Part shown: one piece after another, positions 1-7,181 of the stretch | Position numbering within the stretch: the stretch's first letter is position 1 | How the letters are laid out: every line of letters begins with the position of its first letter | NCBI GenBank assembly: GCA_021780935.1 | Contig: JAJXXT010000036.1 | Span: 1 to 17,635, forward strand | Reading direction: 5' to 3' | DNA from: Pseudomonadota bacterium | GTDB taxonomy: Bacteria > Pseudomonadota > Alphaproteobacteria > Acetobacterales > Acetobacteraceae | DNA: 17,635 bases | Program-made: the position numbers and the translations under genes | The notes under the pieces: generated by a model | The model's database searches: none | What the model was told of the DNA's origin: nothing | Seen by the model: only the letters and a program-made list of their open reading frames with translations

Positions 1-139
1 GCCCCATGCCTCCGGCCAGGGCGCGGGCGGCTCCGGCGGCTCCCGATAGCCGCGCCAGCGCGCGCACGGCAGCACGGCGTAGGCGTTGGTCTCCTGCTCG
101 CGCACGAAGCGGCCGTCGCGCCAGCTCTCGGCGCAGCGC
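1..139. repeat. Terminal overlap, left copy (circular molecule)
   Basis: These 139 bases recur as the last 139 bases of the window. Position 1 pairs with 17497, and the only differences are at 10 (c against g) and 13 (c against g). A replication protein frame runs unbroken through the overlap, so this is best read as the overlap of a circular molecule of about 17,496 bp. The alternative is two genuine direct repeats. Confidence 0.85.
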
Positions 140-519
140 CGCACCCAGTCGAGGATGCCGAGGCTCCGGAGGTGCGCCAGCGCGGTGCGCACCGTGCGCT
201 CGCACACATTGGCCTTGCGCGCGATGGCCGCGTGCGACGGGTCGAGCCGGCCGCTGCGGTAATTCAGGAAGTCGAAAATCAGCGCGTGAAATACCTGCAG
301 GGCGGCGTGCCCGACGGCGCCGCCGTGCCGCCCTGGCCGGCGCGTGCGCCGGTCGAAGTCGCGGGCGCGGTGCCAGAGCCGCACCACCGCCTTCTTCGGC
401 ACGGGGCGAAAGCGGATTTCCTGGGTCGTGCTCCCCGACCAGACCGGCCAGGCGGCATGGGTCTTCGGCCCGTCTGGCAGGCCGGGCAGAGCGGGGGAGG
501 CAAAGGAAAAAGCAGGCAT
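1..519 (-). CDS. Plasmid replication initiator, N-terminal part (gene crosses the contig ends)
   Basis: The frame starts at ATG 519 behind a GGAG about 8 bases upstream and runs off the left edge without a stop. Through the terminal overlap it continues in frame at the right end to a stop at 17332, giving a protein of about 227 residues. The middle of the protein has a winged helix-turn-helix look: a stretch around HAAIARKANVCERTVRTAL followed by LRSLGILDWVRR. This is the fold used by many small-plasmid replication initiators to bind origin DNA. It heads the minus-strand backbone before parA. Family assignment rests on the HTH pattern and the context; I cannot name a Rep family. Two inverted repeats just upstream could control it. 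The alternative is a plasmid HTH regulator, but no other replication gene is visible. Confidence 0.7.
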   Translation of the reverse strand, partial: MPAFSFASPALPGLPDGPKTHAAWPVWSGSTTQEIRFRPVPKKAVVRLWHRARDFDRRTRRPGRHGGAVGHAALQVFHALIFDFLNYRSGRLDPSHAAIARKANVCERTVRTALAHLRSLGILDWVRRCAESWRDGRFVREQETNAYAVLPCARWRGYREPPEPPAPWPEAWG

Positions 520-531
520 GGCGGCTCCGTT

Positions 532-549
532 CGGGTTGCCAGCAACCCG
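532..549 (-). promoter_or_regulatory. Hairpin in the rep leader
   Basis: CGGGTTGC and GCAACCCG form perfect 8-bp arms separated by CA. The hairpin lies 12 bases upstream of the rep start codon, next to its ribosome-binding region, so it could modulate rep translation or serve as an operator. The role is inferred. Confidence 0.5.
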
Positions 550-584
550 CCGGGAGGGCTGAACCCGGCACAAAGCCTCCCGTT

Positions 585-605
585 AGCGAAAACAGGGTTT
601 TCGCT
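585..605. promoter_or_regulatory. Inverted repeat upstream of rep
   Basis: AGCGAAAAC and GTTTTCGCT form perfect 9-bp arms with a 3-bp spacer. The site lies 66 bases upstream of the rep start and is AT-richer than its surroundings. This is a plausible operator or Rep-binding site; binding is not shown. Confidence 0.5.
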
Positions 606-660
606 TGACTGGGGACCTGAATTCGGGGAACCTCGCGACTGCAACATCGTGTGAGTTTCC

Positions 661-709
661 CCGGCTTCGGCCGGTATGCAGCCCCGCCCTCCGGCGGGGT
701 TTGCTGTTT
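661..709 (+). terminator. Tandem hairpins, second one terminator-like
   Basis: A UUCG-type hairpin (CCGGC-TTCG-GCCGG, 661-674) is followed by CCCCGCC-CTCC-GGCGGGG (682-699) and the T-rich run TTTGCTGTTT. On the plus strand this resembles a rho-independent terminator. No plus-strand gene lies just upstream, so it may insulate the rep control region or be the remains of a deleted gene's end. Confidence 0.4.
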
Positions 710-873
710 CTGGGGCTGTGGTCTCCGCAGAAGGGTTGACAGGACACCGGGCCATCGACTCGGCCCGATAACTGGTTAGCCTGCCGTATCAGGCATTTTG
801 TGTCACGCGGGATTCAGCCGCAGACCGTGCAAGGACACATCCATGCGGATACACACCGACGAACTGGCTGACA

Positions 874-1004
874 GCGCTCATCCCCGCTCGCGTTTGGAAC
901 ACTTCCGTAACGACCGGCAACGCGTTGCCGGTCCCGGCTCATTCCCGCTCGCGCGGGGAACACGTGGCGGCGAACTGGTGCGCGGCGGCGTATTTCGGCT
1001 CATT
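874..1004. CRISPR. Remnant type I-E-like CRISPR array, two repeats plus a truncated third
   Basis: Two 29-bp units at 874-902 and 935-963 differ mainly at five positions. Both carry the type I-E signature of GC-rich bacteria: GCTCAT, then CCCGC...GCG, ending GGAACAC. A third unit begins at 996 with CGGCTCATT and then stops matching. Starts are exactly 61 bp apart twice, giving 32-bp spacers (903-934 and 964-995), the standard I-E geometry. The first repeat has lost its hairpin (GTTTG where GCGGG is expected). No cas gene is present in the window, so the array is probably a relic or depends on host Cas proteins. Spacer 1 contains a 22-bp perfect palindrome. Confidence 0.8.
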
Positions 1005-1052
1005 GTTGATTTTCAGTGAGATCTGACCTGGGGTTTTCACCGAGAACTGACC
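1004..1052. mobile_element. Probable IS21-family terminal repeats (element remnant)
   Basis: Starting at the TG of 1004, right where the third CRISPR repeat breaks off, two copies of a 19-bp motif appear: TTTTCAGTGAGATCTGACC (1010-1028) and TTTTCACCGAGAACTGACC (1034-1052). They match at 16 of 19 positions and are 24 bp apart. Multiple internal terminal repeats of this kind, with GAGAACTGACCC, are typical of IS21-family ends. No istA or istB frame follows, so only one end would remain. The family assignment is from memory of such ends and is moderately sure. Confidence 0.5.
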
Positions 1053-1323
1053 CGCCTTGCGCGGCTCATCCTACTCCCTCCGGCTCCGTCCAGGGCGAAG
1101 CCCCGCTGTCCGCTGGCCATGATGGTGTCCCGCTGCCCAGGGGATGTTCCCCGCCAGCCTATGGCCTATCCCGTTGTCCTGTACGCTGGGTCCGCCAGCC
1201 ATGAACGTGCTCCGCTGGCTTCGGCAGGCGCCAGCGCTCGCTGTCGGGTTCCTGTCGTAGCCTCGGAACCCCAAACGCCCCACTTTGGATCGTGCCAGCA
1301 AGGATTCGGGTTGGAGGATGTGG
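1053..1323. other. Intergenic stretch, no gene recognised
   Basis: Several short frames are open here on both strands, but none has a convincing start, ribosome-binding site or recognisable motif. It probably holds the rest of a decayed insertion element and the promoter of the HTH gene that follows. Confidence 0.4.
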
Positions 1324-2541
1324 ATGCAGGCTGAGAGCACGGAAGGGATCCTGCGCGACGGGGATGGTCAACCACGCCCGCTAACGCCAACCGAGATCGC
1401 CACGTTCGTCCGGGCGCGGCGCGAGGCCAACGGGTGGTCCCAGGACACGCTGGCCAGCCTGGCCGGTGTGAACATCCGGACCATCCAGAGGGTGGAGGAC
1501 GGGCAACCCAGCAGCCTGGATACGCGCCGCGCCCTGGCTCGGGCGTTCCAGTTCCCCGACATCGACTTCTTCAGCAAGGCGATGCCGGTGCCCGATGAGG
1601 TCCAGATCCGCCAGCTCGCCGAGGTGTGCCAGACCCTTCAGGCCCAGAAGGAGGCGCTGGAGGCGCAGATGAACCAACTGAACCAGACGACGGAGGCCAC
1701 CCAGATGTTGCTCAACATGGCCGCAGCGCGCGACGCCCGGTGGCTCCACATGGTCAGGACGACGCTTATGCCGAAGCAGGACTCCCGCGTGCCCTTCCAC
1801 AACGCAGCCGAAATCGCAATGCGGGGCTACCATTGCAGCATGCGGGGGAAGCCGACCCTCCTGCGGGTGACCTACTCGGCGCTGCCGTATAACGAGGGTG
1901 GCCTGCACCGGGGCTATTACGCTGGTCTCATCTTCACCGGCGCCGAGTTCGCCCCGGGCGTCACCTTCGCCAGCCGGTTCAAGGGCGCCCCGGAGAACGG
2001 GGCGCCGGATCTCAGCAATCACTGGCGCCAGCCGAACATTTATTTCGGCGACCGGCTCGAGGTCTCTGCCGCGGTCGAGGACGAGGACGGCCCTGTCTCC
2101 TGGCGCGGCATGGAGTTCGCGATCCGGAGCCCCGAGGGGCAGGTGTCAGAGTGGGTGGAGTTCTCCTGCGTTTTTGACGACGAGAAGCTGCTCGCCAGCC
2201 TTGACCGGCACGACCGGGAGGGCAGGCGCCTGCTGGAAGCCGACCGGGCCGGGGACGCCGTGGAGCCGCTCAGGAAGGCATGGGTCCTGTCCAGGGCGCT
2301 GTTCGGCTGGGGAGCCGAGAGGTATCGCGCGCAGGAGGCAATTTGGAACCGGGCGATCGACCAGGCGGCCCTGGACAAGCTCCGGTTCCGGGAAGGCGCC
2401 CGGCTGCGGATCGTCGCCGGTCCGCATGAAGGCAAGGCCGGTGTGGTCGAGAAGATCCTGCCCCGGCACTTCCACGCCTACCTGATCGGCACGGAGGGGG
2501 AGAGCGTGCAGGCGGCGGACGACCAGGTCGAGGCGGCATAG
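1324..2541 (+). CDS. XRE-family HTH protein with KOW-like C-terminal domain
   Basis: The protein has about 405 residues. ATG 1324 is chosen because GGAGG (1313-1317) sits six bases upstream; TTG 1285 and ATG 1318 are alternatives with poorer spacing. Residues about 20-75 form a Cro/C1-type helix-turn-helix (WSQDTLASLAGVNIRTIQR). A coiled-coil-like helix around residues 100-130 is rich in Q, E and L. The middle (about 155-290) is beta-rich and unrecognised. The last 50 residues (FREGARLRIVAGPHEGKAG) resemble a KOW or SH3-like nucleic-acid-binding domain. No membrane segment or signal peptide is seen. It sits on the same strand as, and upstream of, the methyltransferase-nuclease cluster, so it may regulate or belong to it, although a minus-strand gene lies between. 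A DNA-binding regulator is the safe call; an effector role is possible. Confidence 0.7.
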   Translation: MQAESTEGILRDGDGQPRPLTPTEIATFVRARREANGWSQDTLASLAGVNIRTIQRVEDGQPSSLDTRRALARAFQFPDIDFFSKAMPVPDEVQIRQLAEVCQTLQAQKEALEAQMNQLNQTTEATQMLLNMAAARDARWLHMVRTTLMPKQDSRVPFHNAAEIAMRGYHCSMRGKPTLLRVTYSALPYNEGGLHRGYYAGLIFTGAEFAPGVTFASRFKGAPENGAPDLSNHWRQPNIYFGDRLEVSAAVEDEDGPVSWRGMEFAIRSPEGQVSEWVEFSCVFDDEKLLASLDRHDREGRRLLEADRAGDAVEPLRKAWVLSRALFGWGAERYRAQEAIWNRAIDQAALDKLRFREGARLRIVAGPHEGKAGVVEKILPRHFHAYLIGTEGESVQAADDQVEAA

Positions 2542-2798
2542 CCTGCGGCGGCCCGAGCGAAATCGTCTCGAAAACCGTTGATCGCGGGCATGTCGGCGGA
2601 ATAAGCAGGAGCGGAACCCATAAAGAACGAGAGCCGGGTGATTGAGCGGAAGGCAAGTCGGGGGCTGATACGACGCGGCGCGTAGCCGTCGTCCGCCGTC
2701 CACTTTCTCCGATTCGGATGCTCCCCGATGCGTGCAGCCTCCTTCCTCTCGACGCCTTCTCCCTCGCCAGCCTGCCCCGCTCGCGCCGAGCTTCAGCC

Positions 2799-3135
2799 AT
2801 GAGCGGCTACTCGGAGGCCGCGCTGGAAAGCGGCCAGCGGCTCGGCCGCTACGTCGTGCTGCGTGGCGCCGACGGGCAGATCAACGCGGTCTGCGCGACG
2901 GCCGTGGCCGCCCTCTGCTCGACCGACGCTGGCACGCTGCTGATGTTGCCCGGAGGGTCGGCTGATCCTGATGGCCGAACCGCTGCCGGTGGTGCTCGGG
3001 TGGCTGGACGGCCCTCCGGAACGCCCGATGCTGACCGGAAAACAATGCCCCCGTTCCTCGCCGCCCGTGGAGGGCTTGGGTCTTCCTGTCTCCAGTCCTA
3101 CCCGGACTGTTCTGCCTGGGACTGCGTTGAGGTAG
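2799..3135 (+). pseudogene. Frameshifted small gene of unknown function
   Basis: A frame from ATG 2799 gives MSGYSEAALESGQRLGRYVV and continues to LLMLPGG near 2957. The next natural-looking stretch (RLILMAEPLPVVLGWLDG) lies in another frame and runs to a stop at 3133-3135. One base change in length near 2955-2960 would join the two into a protein of about 112 residues. I do not recognise a function. The 3' end overlaps the end of the convergent DUF4209-type gene by 38 bases, so the true end may be earlier. It could be a real frameshift or a sequencing error. The 257 bases before it (2542-2798) hold nothing I recognise. Confidence 0.4.
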
Positions 3136-4981
3136 AGGCGTCCGGGTTAGGCCTGTTGCGCAGCCGTTCGTCCACCCACGCCTGGAAACCCAGGGTCCCA
3201 TGAAGCGCGATCTTCAGCAGGAGCCACCAGAGATAGAACACGTTGGCCGTCGCGAACTCGTCGGGGGCCATGAGGCCGTGGCACAACATGTTCCGGATGT
3301 TCGAGCTCCCCTTGTAGACGAGAAGGCTGCGCAGCTCGAAGATGAGCGTCTCGGGCAACACCGTGCGGATCTCCGGGGCCGATAGAAGGCGTCCGAGAGG
3401 CCAGTCTGACTGGATGCCGTCCTGGTCGATGCTGGCCGTGATGACGCCTGCATCCCGCAGGAGGACACGCAATGCATGTTCCAACTGGGGCACCAAGAGG
3501 TGCGTGGCTGTCACCCAGTCGTGGCGGAATCCGGCAGCAAACCCGAGTGCGAACAGGTCGGCCCGGCCCTCCGGGACCAAGACGCTCCCTTGCAGCAGAT
3601 CCAGGACATCGGAGTCCTCGACCATGTGCTCGCCGAGCAGCGCCATGAGCGCGGGCCTGATCTGCGCCTGGACGGTGAAGTTCCTGTGCAGGTCGGCATG
3701 CCGCGCGACCTGCGCGTCCAGAGCCTGCTCACGCTCGTCAGGGTCGCCCGTGAAGAGACCCGGGCTCTTGTGGACGACCCTGCCCGCCCGGTCGTAGACC
3801 GCGCGGCTCAACATGGACAACAACGGAGCTTTCTTGGCCATTTCCTCGGCCTGCATGCGCAGCTTTGCCGGATCCAGAGACGGGGCGGCGCAGGCGAGGG
3901 CGTAGATGGCGTCGGACATGGGCAGGCCAAGCACGCTCTCCCGCGCGGCCCGGACCACCGGCCCGATGTCGATAGGCGCCGAGCTGATCTGCTTCATCAG
4001 CTGCAGTGTTTTCTCCCCGGCCACATCGAGCCTGCGGTGGAGGGACGGCAGCAGGTCCTTGCAGCGTGGTATCGCCCGGCACGCCTGGATCGCGCTGTTG
4101 AGGTGCGCCTGGGCCGCTCCGTGATTGCCCACGGCCTCGGCCTGGTCCGCCTCGGCCATCCAGGTCTGCGCTGCTTCCACGCGCGCCTGTTCCGCCTCCG
4201 CGGCGAGACCGGCCCTGGCCAGGAGCCGCGCCGCGATCTCGTAGTAGACCCGGGCAGAATACGGGTCACCGGCGTCCCGGCGCCTGTCCGCGCCCTTGAG
4301 GCCGAGCTTGCCGAGCATGGCCGCGTCGCCGAACCGGAATTTATGCAGGAGCGCCAGCCCGCGCGAGGTGAAGAAGGATGAGTCGTCGGCGTTGTAGTGC
4401 AGCATGCGGTCGAGCAGGTGCTGGAGGGCGTCGGTCAGCAGCGGGCTGGTCCGACCGAGGGACCGTGCCAAGCGGATCGCCCGCTCGTAGCACTCCATGC
4501 AGTCGACCCACTTGTCGGGGTCTTCGAGAGCCGTGCCGAGGGCGAGATACGCAGGAACCGCCGCATGGCCCGCTCTGCCGTCCTTCCGTGCCACCCACAG
4601 CACGTCCCCGATGCGGGCGCGGACCACCGGCGCCCTGGACCCCGACAACACGTTCCAGAGCAGGTCAACCTCGGGGTCGGTCAGGTCGCCAGGCACCATC
4701 GAGCGCCTGCCACCCATGACGATCATGGGACCGAATGGCTCCGCGGGATCGTCATGGCGGAGATGGATGGAGAAGACTTGATAAAGCAGCTGCCACGGAT
4801 CGCCGGGGCTATCCGGCGCCGCCTTGGCTTGGAACGCCGACGCCAGCGCACGCTGCTCGGGAGGCGACACCCCCGCAGCCACCCTGTCGACGTCCGCTGG
4901 GGAAAATCTGGTCATTGCACGCACTGCTCGAGCGAGTCCTTGCTGGCGGGAGGCCAGCCAGGCGGGTAGACCAGAATTCAT
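3098..4981 (-). CDS. Large helical protein with C-terminal DUF4209/HEPN-type RNxxxHG motif
   Basis: The protein has 627 residues if started at ATG 4981. Residues about 150-330 are alpha-helical with a TPR-like flavour (YSARVYYEIAARLLARAGLA). Near the C-terminus R563-N-M-L-C-H568-G matches the RNxxxHG signature of DUF4209 and the Rx4-6H catalytic motif of HEPN ribonucleases. The helical stretch before it (ALRVLLRDAGVIT) fits a HEPN-like bundle. HEPN proteins typically cut RNA in abortive-infection and toxin systems; RNase activity here is inferred. Its start codon overlaps that of the divergent methyltransferase at 4980-4981, and no Shine-Dalgarno is seen. GTG at residue 20 or ATG 4915 (residue 23) are alternative starts that would leave a normal promoter gap. 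The context suggests it is one arm of the neighbouring restriction-modification locus. Confidence 0.7.
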   Translation of the reverse strand: MNSGLPAWLASRQQGLARAVRAMTRFSPADVDRVAAGVSPPEQRALASAFQAKAAPDSPGDPWQLLYQVFSIHLRHDDPAEPFGPMIVMGGRRSMVPGDLTDPEVDLLWNVLSGSRAPVVRARIGDVLWVARKDGRAGHAAVPAYLALGTALEDPDKWVDCMECYERAIRLARSLGRTSPLLTDALQHLLDRMLHYNADDSSFFTSRGLALLHKFRFGDAAMLGKLGLKGADRRRDAGDPYSARVYYEIAARLLARAGLAAEAEQARVEAAQTWMAEADQAEAVGNHGAAQAHLNSAIQACRAIPRCKDLLPSLHRRLDVAGEKTLQLMKQISSAPIDIGPVVRAARESVLGLPMSDAIYALACAAPSLDPAKLRMQAEEMAKKAPLLSMLSRAVYDRAGRVVHKSPGLFTGDPDEREQALDAQVARHADLHRNFTVQAQIRPALMALLGEHMVEDSDVLDLLQGSVLVPEGRADLFALGFAAGFRHDWVTATHLLVPQLEHALRVLLRDAGVITASIDQDGIQSDWPLGRLLSAPEIRTVLPETLIFELRSLLVYKGSSNIRNMLCHGLMAPDEFATANVFYLWWLLLKIALHGTLGFQAWVDERLRNRPNPDASTSTQSQAEQSG

Positions 4982-7181
4982 GGGTATCGAGCAAGGATTC
5001 GACGTCGCCTTCGTGGCGGCTCTCGCGCTGCGGGAAAAGCAGATCCAGCAGAACTACCGGCCCGTCATCGCGGTCCACAAATGGTTCGCCCGCCGTCCTG
5101 GAGCTCTGTTCCGCGGCCTGGTGCTCAGCGAGTTCGTCGGCGCCCCCCTGTCCGAGGCCTACTTCGAGTCTCACGACCTGCCTGGGAAGGTCATCGCGGA
5201 CCCGTTCATGGGCGGCGGGACGCCTATCCTGGAGGCGAACCGGGTGGGCGCCGACGTCAAGGGCTACGACGTGAACCCCATGGCGGCCTGGGTGTGCCGG
5301 GAGGAGGTCGAGCATCTCGACCTCAAGGATTACGGCCGGGCGGCTACGGCGCTCCAGAAGGATCTCGCCGAGGCCGTTGGGGACCTCTACCGGACCCGCT
5401 GCCCGGCCTATGGCGACGACGATGTGCCGGTGAAGTATTTCCTTTGGGTCAAGGTCATCGGCTGCGAGGCATGCGGCCGCGACGTCGACCTGTTCCCCGG
5501 ATACCTGCTCGCCGAGGACATTCGGCATCCAAGGAACGTCCTCGTCTGCCCCGAATGCGGGGAGCTCAACGAGGTCGCCGATCGCAAACAGCCCGGCGCC
5601 TGCTGGGCCTGCCGGGCCGCGCTGACGGTCGCTGGACCGGCCAAGCGGGGCGCCTGCGCCTGCGGCAACTGTGGCCATGTGAACCGCTTCCCCCGTCCCA
5701 AGGACGGGCCGCCGCGCCACCGGCTGTTCGCCATGGAGTACCACAACCCGCGCCGGAAGGCGGAGCACCGCGGCCGCTTCTTCAAGAAGCCCGACGAAGA
5801 CGACCTGGCCCGCGCCGAGGCCGCGGCGGCGCGCTGGCGGGAGCTGGCGCCGCAGTTCGTGCCCGACGACCCTATCCTGCCCGGCGACGAGACTGACCGG
5901 CTGCACCGCTGGGGTTACCGGCGATACAGGGAGATGTTCTCCGACCGCCAGCTCCTCGGGCTCGAGCTGTCATGCCGCCTGATCGCCGCCGTCGGAGACG
6001 AGCGCGTCCGGCACGCCCTCGCGACCAACCTGAGCGACCTGCTCCGATACCAGAACACGCTCTGCCGCTATGACACGATGGCGCTCAAGAGCCTCGACAT
6101 CTTCAGCGTCCACGGCTTCCCGGTCGGCCTGGTGCATGTCGAATCCAGCATCCTCGGCCTGGCGAGCCCGGGCGGCGCCAGCGCCAGCATCGGATCGGGC
6201 GGCTGGGCCAACATCGTCGACAAGTACGCGAAGGCGAAGCGCTACTGCGACGAGCCGTTCGAGATTCGCGTCACCGGCGGCCGCAAGGAGATGGTGCCCA
6301 TCCGCGGCGAGTGGATCGGCGAGCGCCGGAAAGGATCTCGGCCGCGCAGCATCGAGATCCGCTGCGCCACCAGTCTCGACGTCGAGCTGCCGGAGGCCTC
6401 GCTGGATGCCGTGCTGACCGACCCGCCCTACTATGGCATGGTGCAGTACGGCGAGCTCATGGATTTCTGCTACGTCTGGCTGCGCAGGCTCGCCGCGACC
6501 GACGCCGAAGGCTTCGGCTCGCCCAGCGCCCGATCGCCCGACGAGCTCACCGGCAATGTCACGAGCGAGCGCGACATCGAGCACTTCACCGAAGGACTCG
6601 CGCGCGTCTACGGCCGGATGGCGGTCGCCCTGAAGCCGGGCGCCCCGCTGGCCTTCACCTTCCACCACAACAAGGTCGAGGCCTACGCCTCGGTGGCGGT
6701 CGCCATCCTCGATGCCGGGCTGATCTGCACCGCGTCGCCGCCGTGCCCGGCCGAAATGGGCGGCTCCATCCACATCAACGGCACCGGCTCCTCCATCGTC
6801 GACACCGTCTTCGTCTGCCGCCACGAGGGCGCCGCCGCGGTGGACCCCTGCGAGAACCGGGAGGACCTGGCCCAGATCGTGGCCCGCGACCTGGCCGCGC
6901 TGGAGCAGGCCGGGATGAGGCCGCCATCCGCCGGAGACAAGCGCTGCGTCACCTACGGCCACCTGGCGCGCCTGGCGATCCGGCGCCTGCGACCGGCCTG
7001 GAAGGATTATCTGCTCACCTCGGAGAAGCTCGCGCTCGTCGGCGAGGAGCTGCTCCGCTTCGGCGCCCTCGAGGAAATCCTTGAGGCCGCCGCCAAGGCG
7101 CCGACGCCCGGCCGGGCCGGTTCGGGGCTGCCCCTTTTCGAACGCCAACGCACGAAAGCCTCTGATGCCATCTCCGTTTGA
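4980..7181 (+). CDS. DUF1156/COG1743-type DNA methyltransferase with zinc ribbons
   Basis: The protein has 733 residues. It opens with the DUF1156-like segment EKQIQQNYRPVIAVHKWFAR, which supports ATG 4980; the open frame further upstream lies opposite the divergent gene. AdoMet-binding motif I is DPFMGGGT near residue 74. Catalytic motif IV is DPPYY at 481-485, as in amino (N4/N6) methyltransferases. Between them, four CxxC pairs (C162/165, C190/193, C208/211, C228/231) form probable zinc ribbons, a hallmark of COG1743. It should methylate an exocyclic amino group of DNA to mark self; the target sequence is unknown. Its 3' end overlaps the nuclease gene by 17 bases. Family members I recall often sit with a DUF499 ATPase and DUF3780; neither is present here. 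No clear Shine-Dalgarno precedes the start. Confidence 0.88.
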   Translation: MGIEQGFDVAFVAALALREKQIQQNYRPVIAVHKWFARRPGALFRGLVLSEFVGAPLSEAYFESHDLPGKVIADPFMGGGTPILEANRVGADVKGYDVNPMAAWVCREEVEHLDLKDYGRAATALQKDLAEAVGDLYRTRCPAYGDDDVPVKYFLWVKVIGCEACGRDVDLFPGYLLAEDIRHPRNVLVCPECGELNEVADRKQPGACWACRAALTVAGPAKRGACACGNCGHVNRFPRPKDGPPRHRLFAMEYHNPRRKAEHRGRFFKKPDEDDLARAEAAAARWRELAPQFVPDDPILPGDETDRLHRWGYRRYREMFSDRQLLGLELSCRLIAAVGDERVRHALATNLSDLLRYQNTLCRYDTMALKSLDIFSVHGFPVGLVHVESSILGLASPGGASASIGSGGWANIVDKYAKAKRYCDEPFEIRVTGGRKEMVPIRGEWIGERRKGSRPRSIEIRCATSLDVELPEASLDAVLTDPPYYGMVQYGELMDFCYVWLRRLAATDAEGFGSPSARSPDELTGNVTSERDIEHFTEGLARVYGRMAVALKPGAPLAFTFHHNKVEAYASVAVAILDAGLICTASPPCPAEMGGSIHINGTGSSIVDTVFVCRHEGAAAVDPCENREDLAQIVARDLAALEQAGMRPPSAGDKRCVTYGHLARLAIRRLRPAWKDYLLTSEKLALVGEELLRFGALEEILEAAAKAPTPGRAGSGLPLFERQRTKASDAISV

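Noticed and set aside
737..742. TTGACA as a -35 promoter box.
   Set aside because: No -10 box at suitable spacing on the plus strand and no plus-strand gene nearby.
811..838. Possible fourth, more upstream CRISPR repeat ending GGACAC.
   Set aside because: Only about 12 of 28 positions fit and the spacing to the next repeat is 64, not 61.
1071..1340. Short frames on both strands between the IS-like end and the HTH gene, considered as transposase remnants.
   Set aside because: No transposase motif could be recognised in any frame.
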